Below, in pieces: positions 8,758 to 16,299 of a stretch of DNA of 64,000 bases. The DNA is taken from contig JACQYF010000102.1 in NCBI GenBank assembly GCA_016208315.1, positions 1 through 64,000 of the forward strand, written 5' to 3'. The notes under the pieces are model-generated. The model saw only the letters and a program-made list of their open reading frames with translations. It was not told the origin of the DNA and ran no database searches. Made by a program: the position numbers and the translations under genes. The number at the start of each line of letters is the position of its first letter. Positions within the stretch are counted from its first letter, which is position 1. Source of the DNA: Chloroflexota bacterium. Lineage in GTDB: Bacteria > Chloroflexota > Anaerolineae > UBA4142.

Positions 8758-9046
8758 TTGCAACCTCGTGTTCGTCATTGCGTGATGCAACCCGTATTAT
8801 AGTTGTAACCGAGAGATCGTCAATTATTGCTGCAGAGCCGCGGCCACGCGATCCAATCGTGCTTTGGCTTCCTCGGCGATGGGCCTTAGCTCGGGATTTG
8901 AGATGACGCCGAGCGCGCATCCGCCCGACTTTATTATCAACACCGTGACGCGCGATGCGGTGCCCGCGTAAGATGAGCCATTTTTTGACCAATTTTGACC
9001 AAAATTGCTATTGTAAACTATAGCAAAATATTGTATTCTGGTCGCG
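8758..9046. other. Divergent regulatory spacer
   Basis: It lies between the divergent XRE and PocR regulators. 8982-9045 is AT-rich with two TTGACC boxes and the dyad TTGCTAT...ATAGCAA (about 9004-9027), a plausible promoter/operator for the PocR gene. A short minus-strand frame ends at 8824 (ELRPIAEEAKARLDRVAAAL) but has no good start; it may be a gene remnant. Confidence 0.5.
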
Positions 9047-9826
9047 ATGGATGATTTGCTCACCACCAAGCAGTTGATGGAGTTGCTCCATCTCGACCGC
9101 ACCACGATTTACCGGATGCTCAACGATGGACGCCTACCCGCCGTACGTGTCGGCGGGCAATGGCGTTTTTCGCGTCAGGCCATAGACGATTGGCTCCGAG
9201 ATCGAAAACCGGCTGCCGCGGAAGTGAAGGTGACTGCGCAGACCGCCGCGGTCGCGCCGCGTCCGAACGTCGAGATTCTGCCGCTCTACTGCCTCCAGCC
9301 GATTCAAGAGGTTTTCGCATTGACCGGCGAGATCGGCGCGGTCACGACCGACTTGAACGGCAACCCGCTTACCCCCCTGAGTAACTCTTGCGCCTTTTGC
9401 ACGCTTATCCAATCTACCGAGCAAGGTCGCGCCCAATGCCAAGCTTCGTGGAAAAAACTCGCCGACAAAAGCGAAAAGCAGCCGCGGCTTGAACAATGCC
9501 ACGCCGGTTTGACCTATGCGCGCGGACGTGTCGTGGTCCAGGACACTTTTATCGCCATGTTCTTTGTGGGACAGTTTACCGTGGATCAAGCCACGCAAGT
9601 TCAATCTCCGGCGCACGTTGCCACGGTTGCGCGAGCGTGCGGCGTGAATGAAAAGCAGTTGGGTGAGGCGGCGAAGGACATTCGCATTCTGCCGCAGCCG
9701 CGCGCCGAGCAGTTGCTGAGTCTGCTGCAAATGGTCGCCGATACGTATTCGCACATTGGCCAGGAGCGCCTCGACCTGATGAACCGCTTGAAACAGGTCG
9801 CGGAAATCGCCGGAGCGGCCACCTAA
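9047..9826 (+). CDS. Excisionase-type HTH plus PocR sensory-domain regulator
   Basis: 259 residues. The N-terminal MerR/excisionase-like DNA-binding motif (LLTTKQLMELLHLDRTTIYRMLNDGRLPAVRVGGQWRF) is joined to a PocR domain (about 80-250). PocR cysteines are visible in SNSCAFCTLIQ, RAQCQASW and EQCHAGLTYA, followed by FVGQF. PocR domains sense small molecules, and in other bacteria many bind hydrocarbon-derived ligands. It is followed after 6 bp by an ArsR regulator and then by the cytochrome/sulfur-transport/Mo operon, which these two probably control. Confidence 0.88.
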   Translation: MDDLLTTKQLMELLHLDRTTIYRMLNDGRLPAVRVGGQWRFSRQAIDDWLRDRKPAAAEVKVTAQTAAVAPRPNVEILPLYCLQPIQEVFALTGEIGAVTTDLNGNPLTPLSNSCAFCTLIQSTEQGRAQCQASWKKLADKSEKQPRLEQCHAGLTYARGRVVVQDTFIAMFFVGQFTVDQATQVQSPAHVATVARACGVNEKQLGEAAKDIRILPQPRAEQLLSLLQMVADTYSHIGQERLDLMNRLKQVAEIAGAAT

Positions 9827-9832
9827 TACACC

Positions 9833-10162
9833 ATGTCGCAATCCATCTTCGATCTCCAAGCTCAGTTGTGCCACACCATGGCGAATGCCGCGCGCTTGCG
9901 CATCGTCCATTGTCTGCGCGAAGGTCCGCGGAGCGTCGGCGAGATTGCCGCGGCGACCGGTTATGCCCAGCCCAAAGTATCGCAGCATCTGGCGCTCCTC
10001 CGCAACCACGGCATCGTCTCCGCAAAGCGCCAGGGCAGTGAGATCATTTATCAGATTGCCAGCCCCAAGATTGTCCGCGTCTGCGATTTGATGCGCGAGG
10101 TGTTGGCCGAGCAAGCTGCCGAGCGGTCCGAGTTGGTTTTGGCCTTGCAATCGGGCAAGTAA
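9833..10162 (+). CDS. ArsR-family winged-helix regulator
   Basis: 109 residues with the ArsR fold (LCHTMANAARLRIVHCLREG, VGEIAAATGYAQPKVSQHLALLRNHGIV, GSEIIYQIASPKI). One cysteine lies in helix 3 (VHCLREG) and one near the C-terminus (VCDLMREVL), so metal, sulfide or persulfide sensing is possible but unproven. It is co-transcribed with the PocR gene and precedes the sulfur-related operon. Confidence 0.9.
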   Translation: MSQSIFDLQAQLCHTMANAARLRIVHCLREGPRSVGEIAAATGYAQPKVSQHLALLRNHGIVSAKRQGSEIIYQIASPKIVRVCDLMREVLAEQAAERSELVLALQSGK

Positions 10163-10236
10163 ACAACACTCGACTTACAGTGTGACGGGATGTAAAGACG
10201 CATCTTGTCCTTCATTCTCGATCAGGGTGACGCCAG

Positions 10237-10271
10237 CCCTGGGGAAACACTTGGTTTTCTCCAGGGTTTTT
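10237..10271 (+). terminator. Terminator/attenuator before the cytochrome operon, with alternative pairing
   Basis: CCCTGGGGAAA (10237-10247) pairs with TTTCTCCAGGG (10256-10266), followed by TTTTT. Upstream CAGGG (about 10224-10228) can instead pair with CCCTG of the first arm, a mutually exclusive fold. The downstream gene begins 27 nt later with its own GAGGAG site, which leaves no room for a promoter. Confidence 0.75.
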
Positions 10272-10297
10272 GATTTTATTGAGGAGCAACAAGACGC

Positions 10298-11188
10298 ATG
10301 TCACGAAAACACATCGGATTTTTCTTGCTCGCGGGAGCGATGTTGGCGGTGATCGCTTTCCTCGCGTGGCCGCGGCCGGCGTCGGCGCAGTGCGGCTCGT
10401 CCGCATCCTCGTGCCGGAACTGCCACGAGGTCAAGAAACAATACCCGGTCAACACCAAAGGCGTATGGCATACCTCGCATGCCTTTGGCGATTTTTGCGA
10501 ATTCTGCCACGCGGGCAACGTGAAAGCGAAAGACAAAGCGGCCGCCCATACCGGTCTCATCGGTCCCTTGTCGGACGTCAAAGGGAGCTGCAATTCTTGC
10601 CATCCGAACGATTACGTGGATCGCGCCAAGAAATTTGCGGATACCTTGGGCGTTGAGATCGGCTTAGGAGGGGCGCCCGCGCGGACGATTGCCTCGGCAA
10701 GCGGAACCGGCGAACCTGCCGGCGACGGCATAGCGCCTTGCGGTTCCGGAACGAACGGCGGACAGATCATTGACCTGAACAAAATCTATGCCGCCGGCAT
10801 GAACGACGTTCCCCCGACCAACGTCGGCAATATCGTTCTGCTCGTTATGATCGGCGCAACGGTGTTCACCTTTGGCGGACTGGCCGCGCACTATGAGCAT
10901 CCCCTCGAACGCGGCATGGCGGCGTGGCGCAATCTGTTGGCGACTCCCGCGCCGGCGGCCGCGCCCAGCGACACGCGTCCCGAACTCGCCGCGCTGGCGC
11001 CGCTGCTCGCGGCGAACGATGCCAACACGCTGCGCGCGGTGACGCAAATCCTATCCGACCGCGAGAACGGCCCCAAGATTTTGCAGGCGCTCGGCCATCT
11101 GGATCTGCAAACTCTCGCCGCGCTGGGCGAGAGCGATCAGAAAGCCCTGACCGCGTTATTGGCACTCACAAAGGAAATGACAACGTAA
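10298..11188 (+). CDS. Triheme c-type cytochrome with membrane anchor
   Basis: 296 residues. An N-terminal signal/anchor ends near ASAQC. Three CXXCH sites (CRNCH, CEFCH, CNSCH) lie within residues 40-105. A membrane helix (VGNIVLLVMIGATVFTFGGL, about 185-205) is followed by an Ala/Leu-rich, probably cytoplasmic tail. It likely carries electrons on the periplasmic face. It is the first gene of the run leading to YeeE/YedE and the PsrABC-like oxidoreductase, so a role in sulfur-compound respiration is a reasonable inference. I recognise no named ortholog. Confidence 0.85.
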   Translation: MSRKHIGFFLLAGAMLAVIAFLAWPRPASAQCGSSASSCRNCHEVKKQYPVNTKGVWHTSHAFGDFCEFCHAGNVKAKDKAAAHTGLIGPLSDVKGSCNSCHPNDYVDRAKKFADTLGVEIGLGGAPARTIASASGTGEPAGDGIAPCGSGTNGGQIIDLNKIYAAGMNDVPPTNVGNIVLLVMIGATVFTFGGLAAHYEHPLERGMAAWRNLLATPAPAAAPSDTRPELAALAPLLAANDANTLRAVTQILSDRENGPKILQALGHLDLQTLAALGESDQKALTALLALTKEMTT

Positions 11189-11254
11189 AACGTAAAGCGT
11201 AAAACGTAATCTTTAACAGACGTGCGGATTACGTTTTACGCTTTACGTTTTACG
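11184..11254. repeat. Perfect 28-bp inverted repeat of CGTAAAA units
   Basis: Arm 11184-11211 and arm 11227-11254 are exact reverse complements, with a 15-nt loop. Each arm is built of CGTAAAA/CGTAAAG units. It overlaps the cytochrome stop codon and ends 20 nt before the next ATG. Confidence 0.95.
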
Positions 11255-11273
11255 CAACTTGAAAGGTGAAACG

Positions 11274-11798
11274 ATGCTCTCTCTACTGAAACAAAAAGAA
11301 TGGTCCCCCTATCTCGCGGGCGCGCTGCTCGGCGTCGTCTACATTCTTGGGATTGCCTTCACGGGCGTGATTCCCGGCGCGTCCGGCGCGTTCGAGAATG
11401 TCGCGGGGCTGATCGCCCAAGTGATCGCGCCGGCCCTGGCGGCGAACACGTATTTCAAGTTCGTCATGCCGCCGGAGATTTCGTGGGAGGTCATCATGCT
11501 CGCGGGCGTGTTCGCGGGCGCGTTCGTCTCGGCGAAATTATCCGGTGATTTCAAACTGGCCGCGGTGCCGGACGCGCAATGGCGCAAGGTGTTCGGCTCG
11601 TCCATCTGGAAACGCTGGGCAATCGCGTTTCTCGGCGGCATCATCCTCGAATACGGCGCCGGCATCGCGGGCGGCTGCACGAGTGGGCTGGCGGTCGGCG
11701 GCGGCTTGTTCCTCGCGCCCTCGGCCTTTCTCTTCATGGCGGGCATGTTCGCTTCCGGCATTCCCACCGCGCTGATCCTATATCGGAGAAAATTCTAA
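11274..11798 (+). CDS. YeeE/YedE sulfur-transporter family membrane protein, first half
   Basis: 174 residues, about five membrane helices, starting MLSLLKQKEWSPYL after GAAAGGTG. The conserved GIAGGCTSGLAVGGG holds one of the functional cysteines of the family. Characterised members such as YeeE/TsuA import thiosulfate by passing it between cysteines. Here the usual two-fold protein is split over two genes, as in many bacteria, and the stop overlaps the next start (TAATG). The partner carries the second motif with TGA in place of Cys. Confidence 0.9.
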   Translation: MLSLLKQKEWSPYLAGALLGVVYILGIAFTGVIPGASGAFENVAGLIAQVIAPALAANTYFKFVMPPEISWEVIMLAGVFAGAFVSAKLSGDFKLAAVPDAQWRKVFGSSIWKRWAIAFLGGIILEYGAGIAGGCTSGLAVGGGLFLAPSAFLFMAGMFASGIPTALILYRRKF

Positions 11799-12355
11799 TG
11801 GGCGACATTCTATTTCCTCTCGTGCTCGGGTTTGCGTTTGGCTGGGCGCTGCAAAAAGCCGGGCTGACCAAGTATCACAAGATCGTCAACGTATTTCGGT
11901 TCACCGATCTCGCCGTGCTGAAATTCATGATGACCTCCCTCGCCGTCGCGATGGTTGGCACGTTCGCGCTGAGTACCTTCGGTCTGATCAGTCTGCCGGC
12001 CGTGCCCGCGACCTACGTCGTCGGCAATCTCGTCGGCGGGCTGATATTTGGCGTCGGCATGGCCGGCGCCGGTTTCTGACCGGGCACTTGTGTCGCTGGC
12101 AGCGGCCAAGGTAATCTCGACTACTTGATCCCCGGTCTCCTCGGTTTCTTGACGGGCGCGTTGGTCTACGGCGCGACGTACCCGAGCGTATTTCCGGCCA
12201 TCTCGAAAATCGCCAACCTCGGCAGCGTCATTCTGCCCACCGTATTCGACGTGAATTTGTGGCTCACGATTCTGTTGTTCGTCCTAATTACGCTTACGCT
12301 GTTTTATTTCCTCGAGCGGCATGGCGCGCTGCGGAACGATAAAGTCAATTCGTAA
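11798..12355 (+). CDS. YeeE/YedE (DUF6691-type) second half, probable selenoprotein with Sec at codon 94
   Basis: 185 residues if TGA at 12077-12079 is read as an amino acid. It starts MGDILFPLVLGFAFGW and has about five membrane helices. The TGA lies in GVGMAGAGF-TGA-PGTCVAGSGQG, exactly where this family has its conserved cysteine in the CPGT motif. The frame continues without a shift into normal family sequence (YLIPGLLGFLTGALVYG...). A SECIS-like hairpin follows at 12087-12110. The protein forms a transporter with the preceding gene, for thiosulfate or a selenium/sulfur species. A gene finder that stops at TGA would report two fragments. Confidence 0.85.
12087..12110 (+). promoter_or_regulatory. 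Bacterial SECIS-like hairpin
   Basis: A lower stem CTTG/CAAG, a single bulged U (12091), an upper 6-bp stem GTCGCT/AGCGGC and the apical loop GGC. The loop begins 18 nt after the TGA, and its first base is G. The bulged U, the loop G and the spacing match my recollection of the E. coli fdhF element. The hairpin lies wholly inside conserved coding sequence. Confidence 0.75.
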
Positions 12356-12380
12356 TTCGTAATTCAGGTAGGAGTCGCGA

Positions 12381-14594
12381 ATGAGCGATGAAATAAAAGT
12401 TGGGGACGTTTTCCCGTGGGAGCTGTCGCGGCGGCAGTTTCTGGGTTTGAGCGCCACAGCAGCCGGCGCGCTCGCGTTGGGCACGCTGCCGCGCGGTTCG
12501 TCGCCGGCCGCGCCCGCATGCGATGCCCACATGCCGCCGGTCAAGTTCGACCGCGAGGTGTATACGCTGTGCGAACAATGCGTTTGGCGATGCGGGCTGC
12601 GCGCCAAGGTGCTCGACGGCAAGGTCTATAAACTCGACGGCAATCCGCATCATCCGCATTCGAATGGGATGCTCTGCCCGCGCGGCCAAGCCGGAATTGC
12701 CGCGCTGTACGATCCCGACCGTCTGCAATTCCCCATGATCCGCGCCGGCGATCGCGGCAGCGGGCTGTGGAAGCGCGTGACCTGGGCCGAGGCGCTCGAC
12801 TATACCGCGCAGAAAATGCAAGCGCTCAAGGAGCAATACGGCGCGGAATCCATGATCTTTAGTTCGACGCACAACCTCGCCCAGACACAGTTCGAGAATC
12901 TGTTGCGCGCCTACGGTTCGCCCAACTATGGCACCCAGCGCTCGCAATGTTTCAACGCGATGATCATCGCCAACCTTTTGACCTTTGGGATGCAAGAGCC
13001 GGACCGCGATTACTCGGCGGCCAAATACATCATCTACGCGGGACGCAATCTGGCGGAAGCCATTTCCAATTCCGAAACGCAAGCTATGATCGAGGCGCTG
13101 GCGCGCGGCGCTCGCGTCGTTTTGCTCGATCCGCGTTTTACCAAGAGCGCATCCAAAGCGACCGAGTGGCTGCCGATTCGCCCCGGAACCGACCTCGCCT
13201 TTTTCCTCGCGATGCTGAACGTCTTGATCGCGGAAGGATTGTACGACAAGGATTTCGTCGGCCAGCACACCCTCGGTTTCGACGAGGTGGCCCAGGCGAT
13301 CAAACCCTATACGCCGGAATGGGCGGCCAGCAAGACCGAAATTCCCGCGGCGACCATCCGCCGCATCGCGCGCGAGTTTGCGCTCGCCGCGCCGCACGCG
13401 TTCGTCCACAACAATTGGCGCACCTCGAATTTCGTCAACTCGTTCCAGGCGGAGCGCGCGATGGCCGTCGTCAACGCCATCTCCGGCAACTGGCAACAGC
13501 CCGGCGGCCTGTTCCCTTCGGCGGGGGAGAGCGGCGTAGCGCTTGGCTCGATTCCGCAACCCGCGTACCCGCGCGTCACCGCCCTGCGGCTCGACGGCGT
13601 GCCGTGGAAATTCCCCCTCGTCCCGCTCGAGATCGGCGTCTTCCAAGAAGTGCGTGACGCGATCCTCGCGGAAAAACCGTATCCCGCGCGGGCGTGGCTC
13701 GTCTATCGCCAGAATCCCATCGCCGCGCTGCCCGAGCGCCGCAAAACGCTACAAGCGTTCGGCAAATTGGATTTCGTCGTCACGATTGATACGACGATGA
13801 ACGATACCGCGTGGTTCGGCGACGTGGTATTGCCCGAAGCGAGTTACCTCGAACGGTACGATCCGCTCGCGGTGGTCGGGGATGCGGTATTCATTCGCCA
13901 GCCCGCCGTGCCCGCAATCGGCGAGAGCAAATCCGGCCTGTGGATTTTCAAAGAATTGGGCACGCGCCTCGGCTTGAAGGATTACTTCCAATATCAAGAC
14001 GAAGAAGATTACTTGCGACAACAACTCAAGCCGCTCGGAATTACTCTCGAGGAATTGAAAACGAAAGGACATTATCGCCCGCCCGCGTCCGCGGACGCGA
14101 ACGCCGAGTTGAAATTCGATACGCCGAGCGGCAAGATCGAATTATCGTCCGCGTCGCTCGCGAAAGCGAATTACCCCGCGGTTCCGGTTTGGGAAGAGCC
14201 GCCCGCGCCGCTCGCCGACCAGTTCTACCTATTGACCGGCAAGGTCGCGCAGCACACGCAGTGCAGTACGCAAAACAATCGTCTGCTGCACGAATTGTTC
14301 CCGAGGAATACCGTCTGGATTCACACCACGCCGGCCGCGGAGCGTGGCATCAAAGACGGCGATTGGGTCTGGGTCGAGAGCCAGGCGGGCAAGGTAAAGA
14401 TCCACGCGACCGTCACCGAAGGCATCCGTCCCGACTGTGTCTACATGACGCCGGGCTTTGGGCATCTCTCGAAAGGGACGCGCACGTCATACGGCGAGGG
14501 CGTAAGCGATTCGGATTTGCACGTGACCTTCACCGATCCGGTGAGCGGCGGACAGGCATTGTCACAAACGTTCGTCAAAGTTTACAATTCGTAG
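12381..14594 (+). CDS. Molybdopterin oxidoreductase catalytic subunit, PsrA/PhsA-like
   Basis: 737 residues, uninterrupted. Tat signal (SRRQFLGLSATAAGALALG), N-terminal 4Fe-4S site (CEQCVWRCG...LCPRG), and RSQCFNAM with the probable Mo-ligand Cys. Two Mo-bis-PGD domains and the C-terminal dinucleotide-binding barrel follow (TGKVAQHTQCSTQNN, TPGFGHLSKG). It works in or facing the periplasm with the next two gene products as a PsrABC-type complex on polysulfide, thiosulfate, tetrathionate or a similar oxoanion. It is related to the product of 5571-7871 but lacks that protein's TGA loop. Confidence 0.9.
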   Translation: MSDEIKVGDVFPWELSRRQFLGLSATAAGALALGTLPRGSSPAAPACDAHMPPVKFDREVYTLCEQCVWRCGLRAKVLDGKVYKLDGNPHHPHSNGMLCPRGQAGIAALYDPDRLQFPMIRAGDRGSGLWKRVTWAEALDYTAQKMQALKEQYGAESMIFSSTHNLAQTQFENLLRAYGSPNYGTQRSQCFNAMIIANLLTFGMQEPDRDYSAAKYIIYAGRNLAEAISNSETQAMIEALARGARVVLLDPRFTKSASKATEWLPIRPGTDLAFFLAMLNVLIAEGLYDKDFVGQHTLGFDEVAQAIKPYTPEWAASKTEIPAATIRRIAREFALAAPHAFVHNNWRTSNFVNSFQAERAMAVVNAISGNWQQPGGLFPSAGESGVALGSIPQPAYPRVTALRLDGVPWKFPLVPLEIGVFQEVRDAILAEKPYPARAWLVYRQNPIAALPERRKTLQAFGKLDFVVTIDTTMNDTAWFGDVVLPEASYLERYDPLAVVGDAVFIRQPAVPAIGESKSGLWIFKELGTRLGLKDYFQYQDEEDYLRQQLKPLGITLEELKTKGHYRPPASADANAELKFDTPSGKIELSSASLAKANYPAVPVWEEPPAPLADQFYLLTGKVAQHTQCSTQNNRLLHELFPRNTVWIHTTPAAERGIKDGDWVWVESQAGKVKIHATVTEGIRPDCVYMTPGFGHLSKGTRTSYGEGVSDSDLHVTFTDPVSGGQALSQTFVKVYNS

Positions 14595-14640
14595 GGGCGA
14601 TCCCTTGTGGTCGCCCGCCCTTGTGGTCGCCCGCCCTTGA
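14591..14640. repeat. GTAGGGGC repeat, copy 2
   Basis: GTAGGGGCGATCCC is followed by two copies of TTGTGGTCGCCCGCCC. It shares its units with 2726-2826 and starts inside the stop codon region of the preceding gene. Confidence 0.8.
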
Positions 14641-14650
14641 GGTTCATTTT

Positions 14651-15211
14651 ATGGCATCAGAGAATAGAAAGAAACGTTGGGGTTTTGTGATCGAGGTCAA
14701 GCGCTGCATTGATTGCAAGGCGTGCCTGGTCGCGTGCGAGATCGAGAACCAGGTGCCGCTCGGACATCATCGCAATTGGATCGGTCGCGAGGGGCCGACC
14801 GGCCAATTTCCGGCCCTCGGCCTGAAATTCGAGCCGGGCAACTGCATGCACTGCGAAAATCCGCCCTGCGAACGCGTTTGCCCGACCGGCGCGACCTATC
14901 AGCGCGCAGACGGACTGGTCTTGGTGGATGACGAGAAATGTATCGGCTGTCGCTATTGCATCCAGGCGTGTCCCTACGATGCGCGCTATTTCGATCCAGC
15001 GCGCGGCATCGTTGACAAGTGTACCTTTTGCGTTCACCGGCTCGACGCGGGACAACCGCCCGCGTGCGTGGAAACTTGCGTCGGCGGCGCGCGACACTAT
15101 GGCGATCTGAACGACCCGCGCAGCGAGGTTTCGAAACTCCTCGCGACGCACGACCATTACGTGCAATACGCCGAGGCGGGGACGGAGCCGAAGGTGTACT
15201 ACATTGCGTAG
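14651..15211 (+). CDS. Four-cluster 4Fe-4S subunit (PsrB/NrfC type)
   Basis: 186 residues from MASENRKKRW, with GAGG upstream. The frame is open further upstream but only as a shadow of the previous gene. Cysteine clusters are CIDCKACLVACE, CMHCENPPCERVCP, CIGCRYCIQACP and CTFC...CVETC. It links the Mo subunit to the NrfD-like membrane subunit encoded next. No signal peptide is seen, so it is probably exported with its Tat-dependent partner. Confidence 0.93.
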   Translation: MASENRKKRWGFVIEVKRCIDCKACLVACEIENQVPLGHHRNWIGREGPTGQFPALGLKFEPGNCMHCENPPCERVCPTGATYQRADGLVLVDDEKCIGCRYCIQACPYDARYFDPARGIVDKCTFCVHRLDAGQPPACVETCVGGARHYGDLNDPRSEVSKLLATHDHYVQYAEAGTEPKVYYIA

Positions 15212-15223
15212 TAGGGAGCTTCT

Positions 15224-16204
15224 ATGGAATGGGGTTTACTCGTCGTCAACTATCTTTTTCTCGCGGGCGTGAGCGCGGGCGCGTTTGCGATGTCGAGTTT
15301 TGCGACCTATCTGGGCGGGCCGCATTTTCGGCGCGTGGCGCGCATCGGCGCATTGATCGCGCCGTGGCCCGTGTCCATCGGCGTCGCGGTGCTGGTGCTT
15401 GACCTGGGCCGCCCGCTGGCGTTTTGGCGCTTGTTCATGACGGTGCAATTCACATCGCCCATGTCCATCGGGACGTGGCTGCTCACGGTTTTTGTATTGC
15501 TCAGTCTCGCGTACGCCGCGCTGTGGCTGCCCGCGCCGCTGGACAATCTGCTCCGCGTGCCAACTCATCCTTCACATTGGCGGCATTTTACGCGTTGGAC
15601 GCCGCTCACTCCGGCGGCGATTCGCCGCGCGCGCGCCGTCCTGGCAATGATCGGTTTCCCGCTCTCGCTCGGCGTCGGCATTTACACCGGCATTCTGCTC
15701 GGCGCGATTCCGTCGCGGCCGTTCTGGAACACGCCGATGCTGGCGCAACTATTCCTCTTCTCGGCCATGTCGTCGGGCACGGCGACGGTGCTGCTGGCGA
15801 CCGCGCTCGCCGGCGCGCGGCACGAAACCGGATTAGAAGCGGAGCGCCGCCTGTTGATTTCGACTGACGTGGTGCTCATCGTTCTCGAAATTTTGATGCT
15901 CATCCCATTCTTGCTCCACCACGCGCTTTCGACCTGGAGTTCCGCGTCTTCCATCGAGCTGATCTTCGGCGGCGAATACACGCTCGCGTTTTGGGTCGGC
16001 GTGATTCTGCTTGGGATTCTGCTGCCGCTGGCGATTGAGGTTTACGAGCTTTTTCCGGTCGTGTTAAAGCAAGGCGCGGCGCGCTACCGGCTCGCCTTGA
16101 GCGCGGCCTCGGGCGTGCTGGTGCTCGCGGGCGGTTTCCTCCTGCGCTTTGTATTCGTCTACGCGGGACAGGCGTCGCATTTCCTACCCGTGGTAAACAG
16201 GTAG
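15224..16204 (+). CDS. NrfD/PsrC-family quinol-interacting membrane subunit
   Basis: 326 residues, eight to nine membrane helices, beginning MEWGLLVVNYLFLAGVSAGAF. GVSAGAF and LDLGRPLAFWR are typical of NrfD/PsrC proteins. It anchors the complex and exchanges electrons with the quinone pool without haem. It completes a Psr-type ABC module with the two preceding genes. Confidence 0.92.
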   Translation: MEWGLLVVNYLFLAGVSAGAFAMSSFATYLGGPHFRRVARIGALIAPWPVSIGVAVLVLDLGRPLAFWRLFMTVQFTSPMSIGTWLLTVFVLLSLAYAALWLPAPLDNLLRVPTHPSHWRHFTRWTPLTPAAIRRARAVLAMIGFPLSLGVGIYTGILLGAIPSRPFWNTPMLAQLFLFSAMSSGTATVLLATALAGARHETGLEAERRLLISTDVVLIVLEILMLIPFLLHHALSTWSSASSIELIFGGEYTLAFWVGVILLGILLPLAIEVYELFPVVLKQGAARYRLALSAASGVLVLAGGFLLRFVFVYAGQASHFLPVVNR

Positions 16205-16299
16205 ACAGGTACACAGGTACACAGGTACACAAGGAAATAAGGGAACCTGTCTACCTGTTTACCTGTCTACATGTTTCCTTGTCTACATGCTACGATGTC
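16197..16299. repeat. ACAGGTAGAC palindrome
   Basis: Units of ACAGGTAGACAGGTACAC on the left pair with GTCTACCTGTTTACCTGTCTAC on the right. ACAAGGAAATAAGG sits near the centre. It fills the spacer and runs into the first codons of the next gene, leaving that gene without a recognisable Shine-Dalgarno. Confidence 0.85.

Noticed and set aside
8824-9105. 93-residue minus-strand frame between two regulators
   Set aside because: Its N-terminal half is antisense to the PocR gene and promoter; only a short tail looks protein-like and no start is evident.
11579-12079. YedE second half as a truncated pseudogene
   Set aside because: The frame resumes without shift after the single TGA, the TGA replaces a conserved Cys, and a well-placed SECIS-like hairpin follows. 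Recoding explains more than decay.
5571-12355. TGA read as tryptophan or another sense codon throughout
   Set aside because: Many intact genes in the window end in TGA, including tightly overlapping ATGA and GTGA junctions.
12345-13646. 433-residue minus-strand frame
   Set aside because: Antisense shadow of the second molybdopterin oxidoreductase.
13811-14650. Long N-terminal extension of the PsrB-like ferredoxin
   Set aside because: It is out-of-frame sequence of the preceding gene; the ATG at 14651 has its own GAGG site and gives a normal family length.
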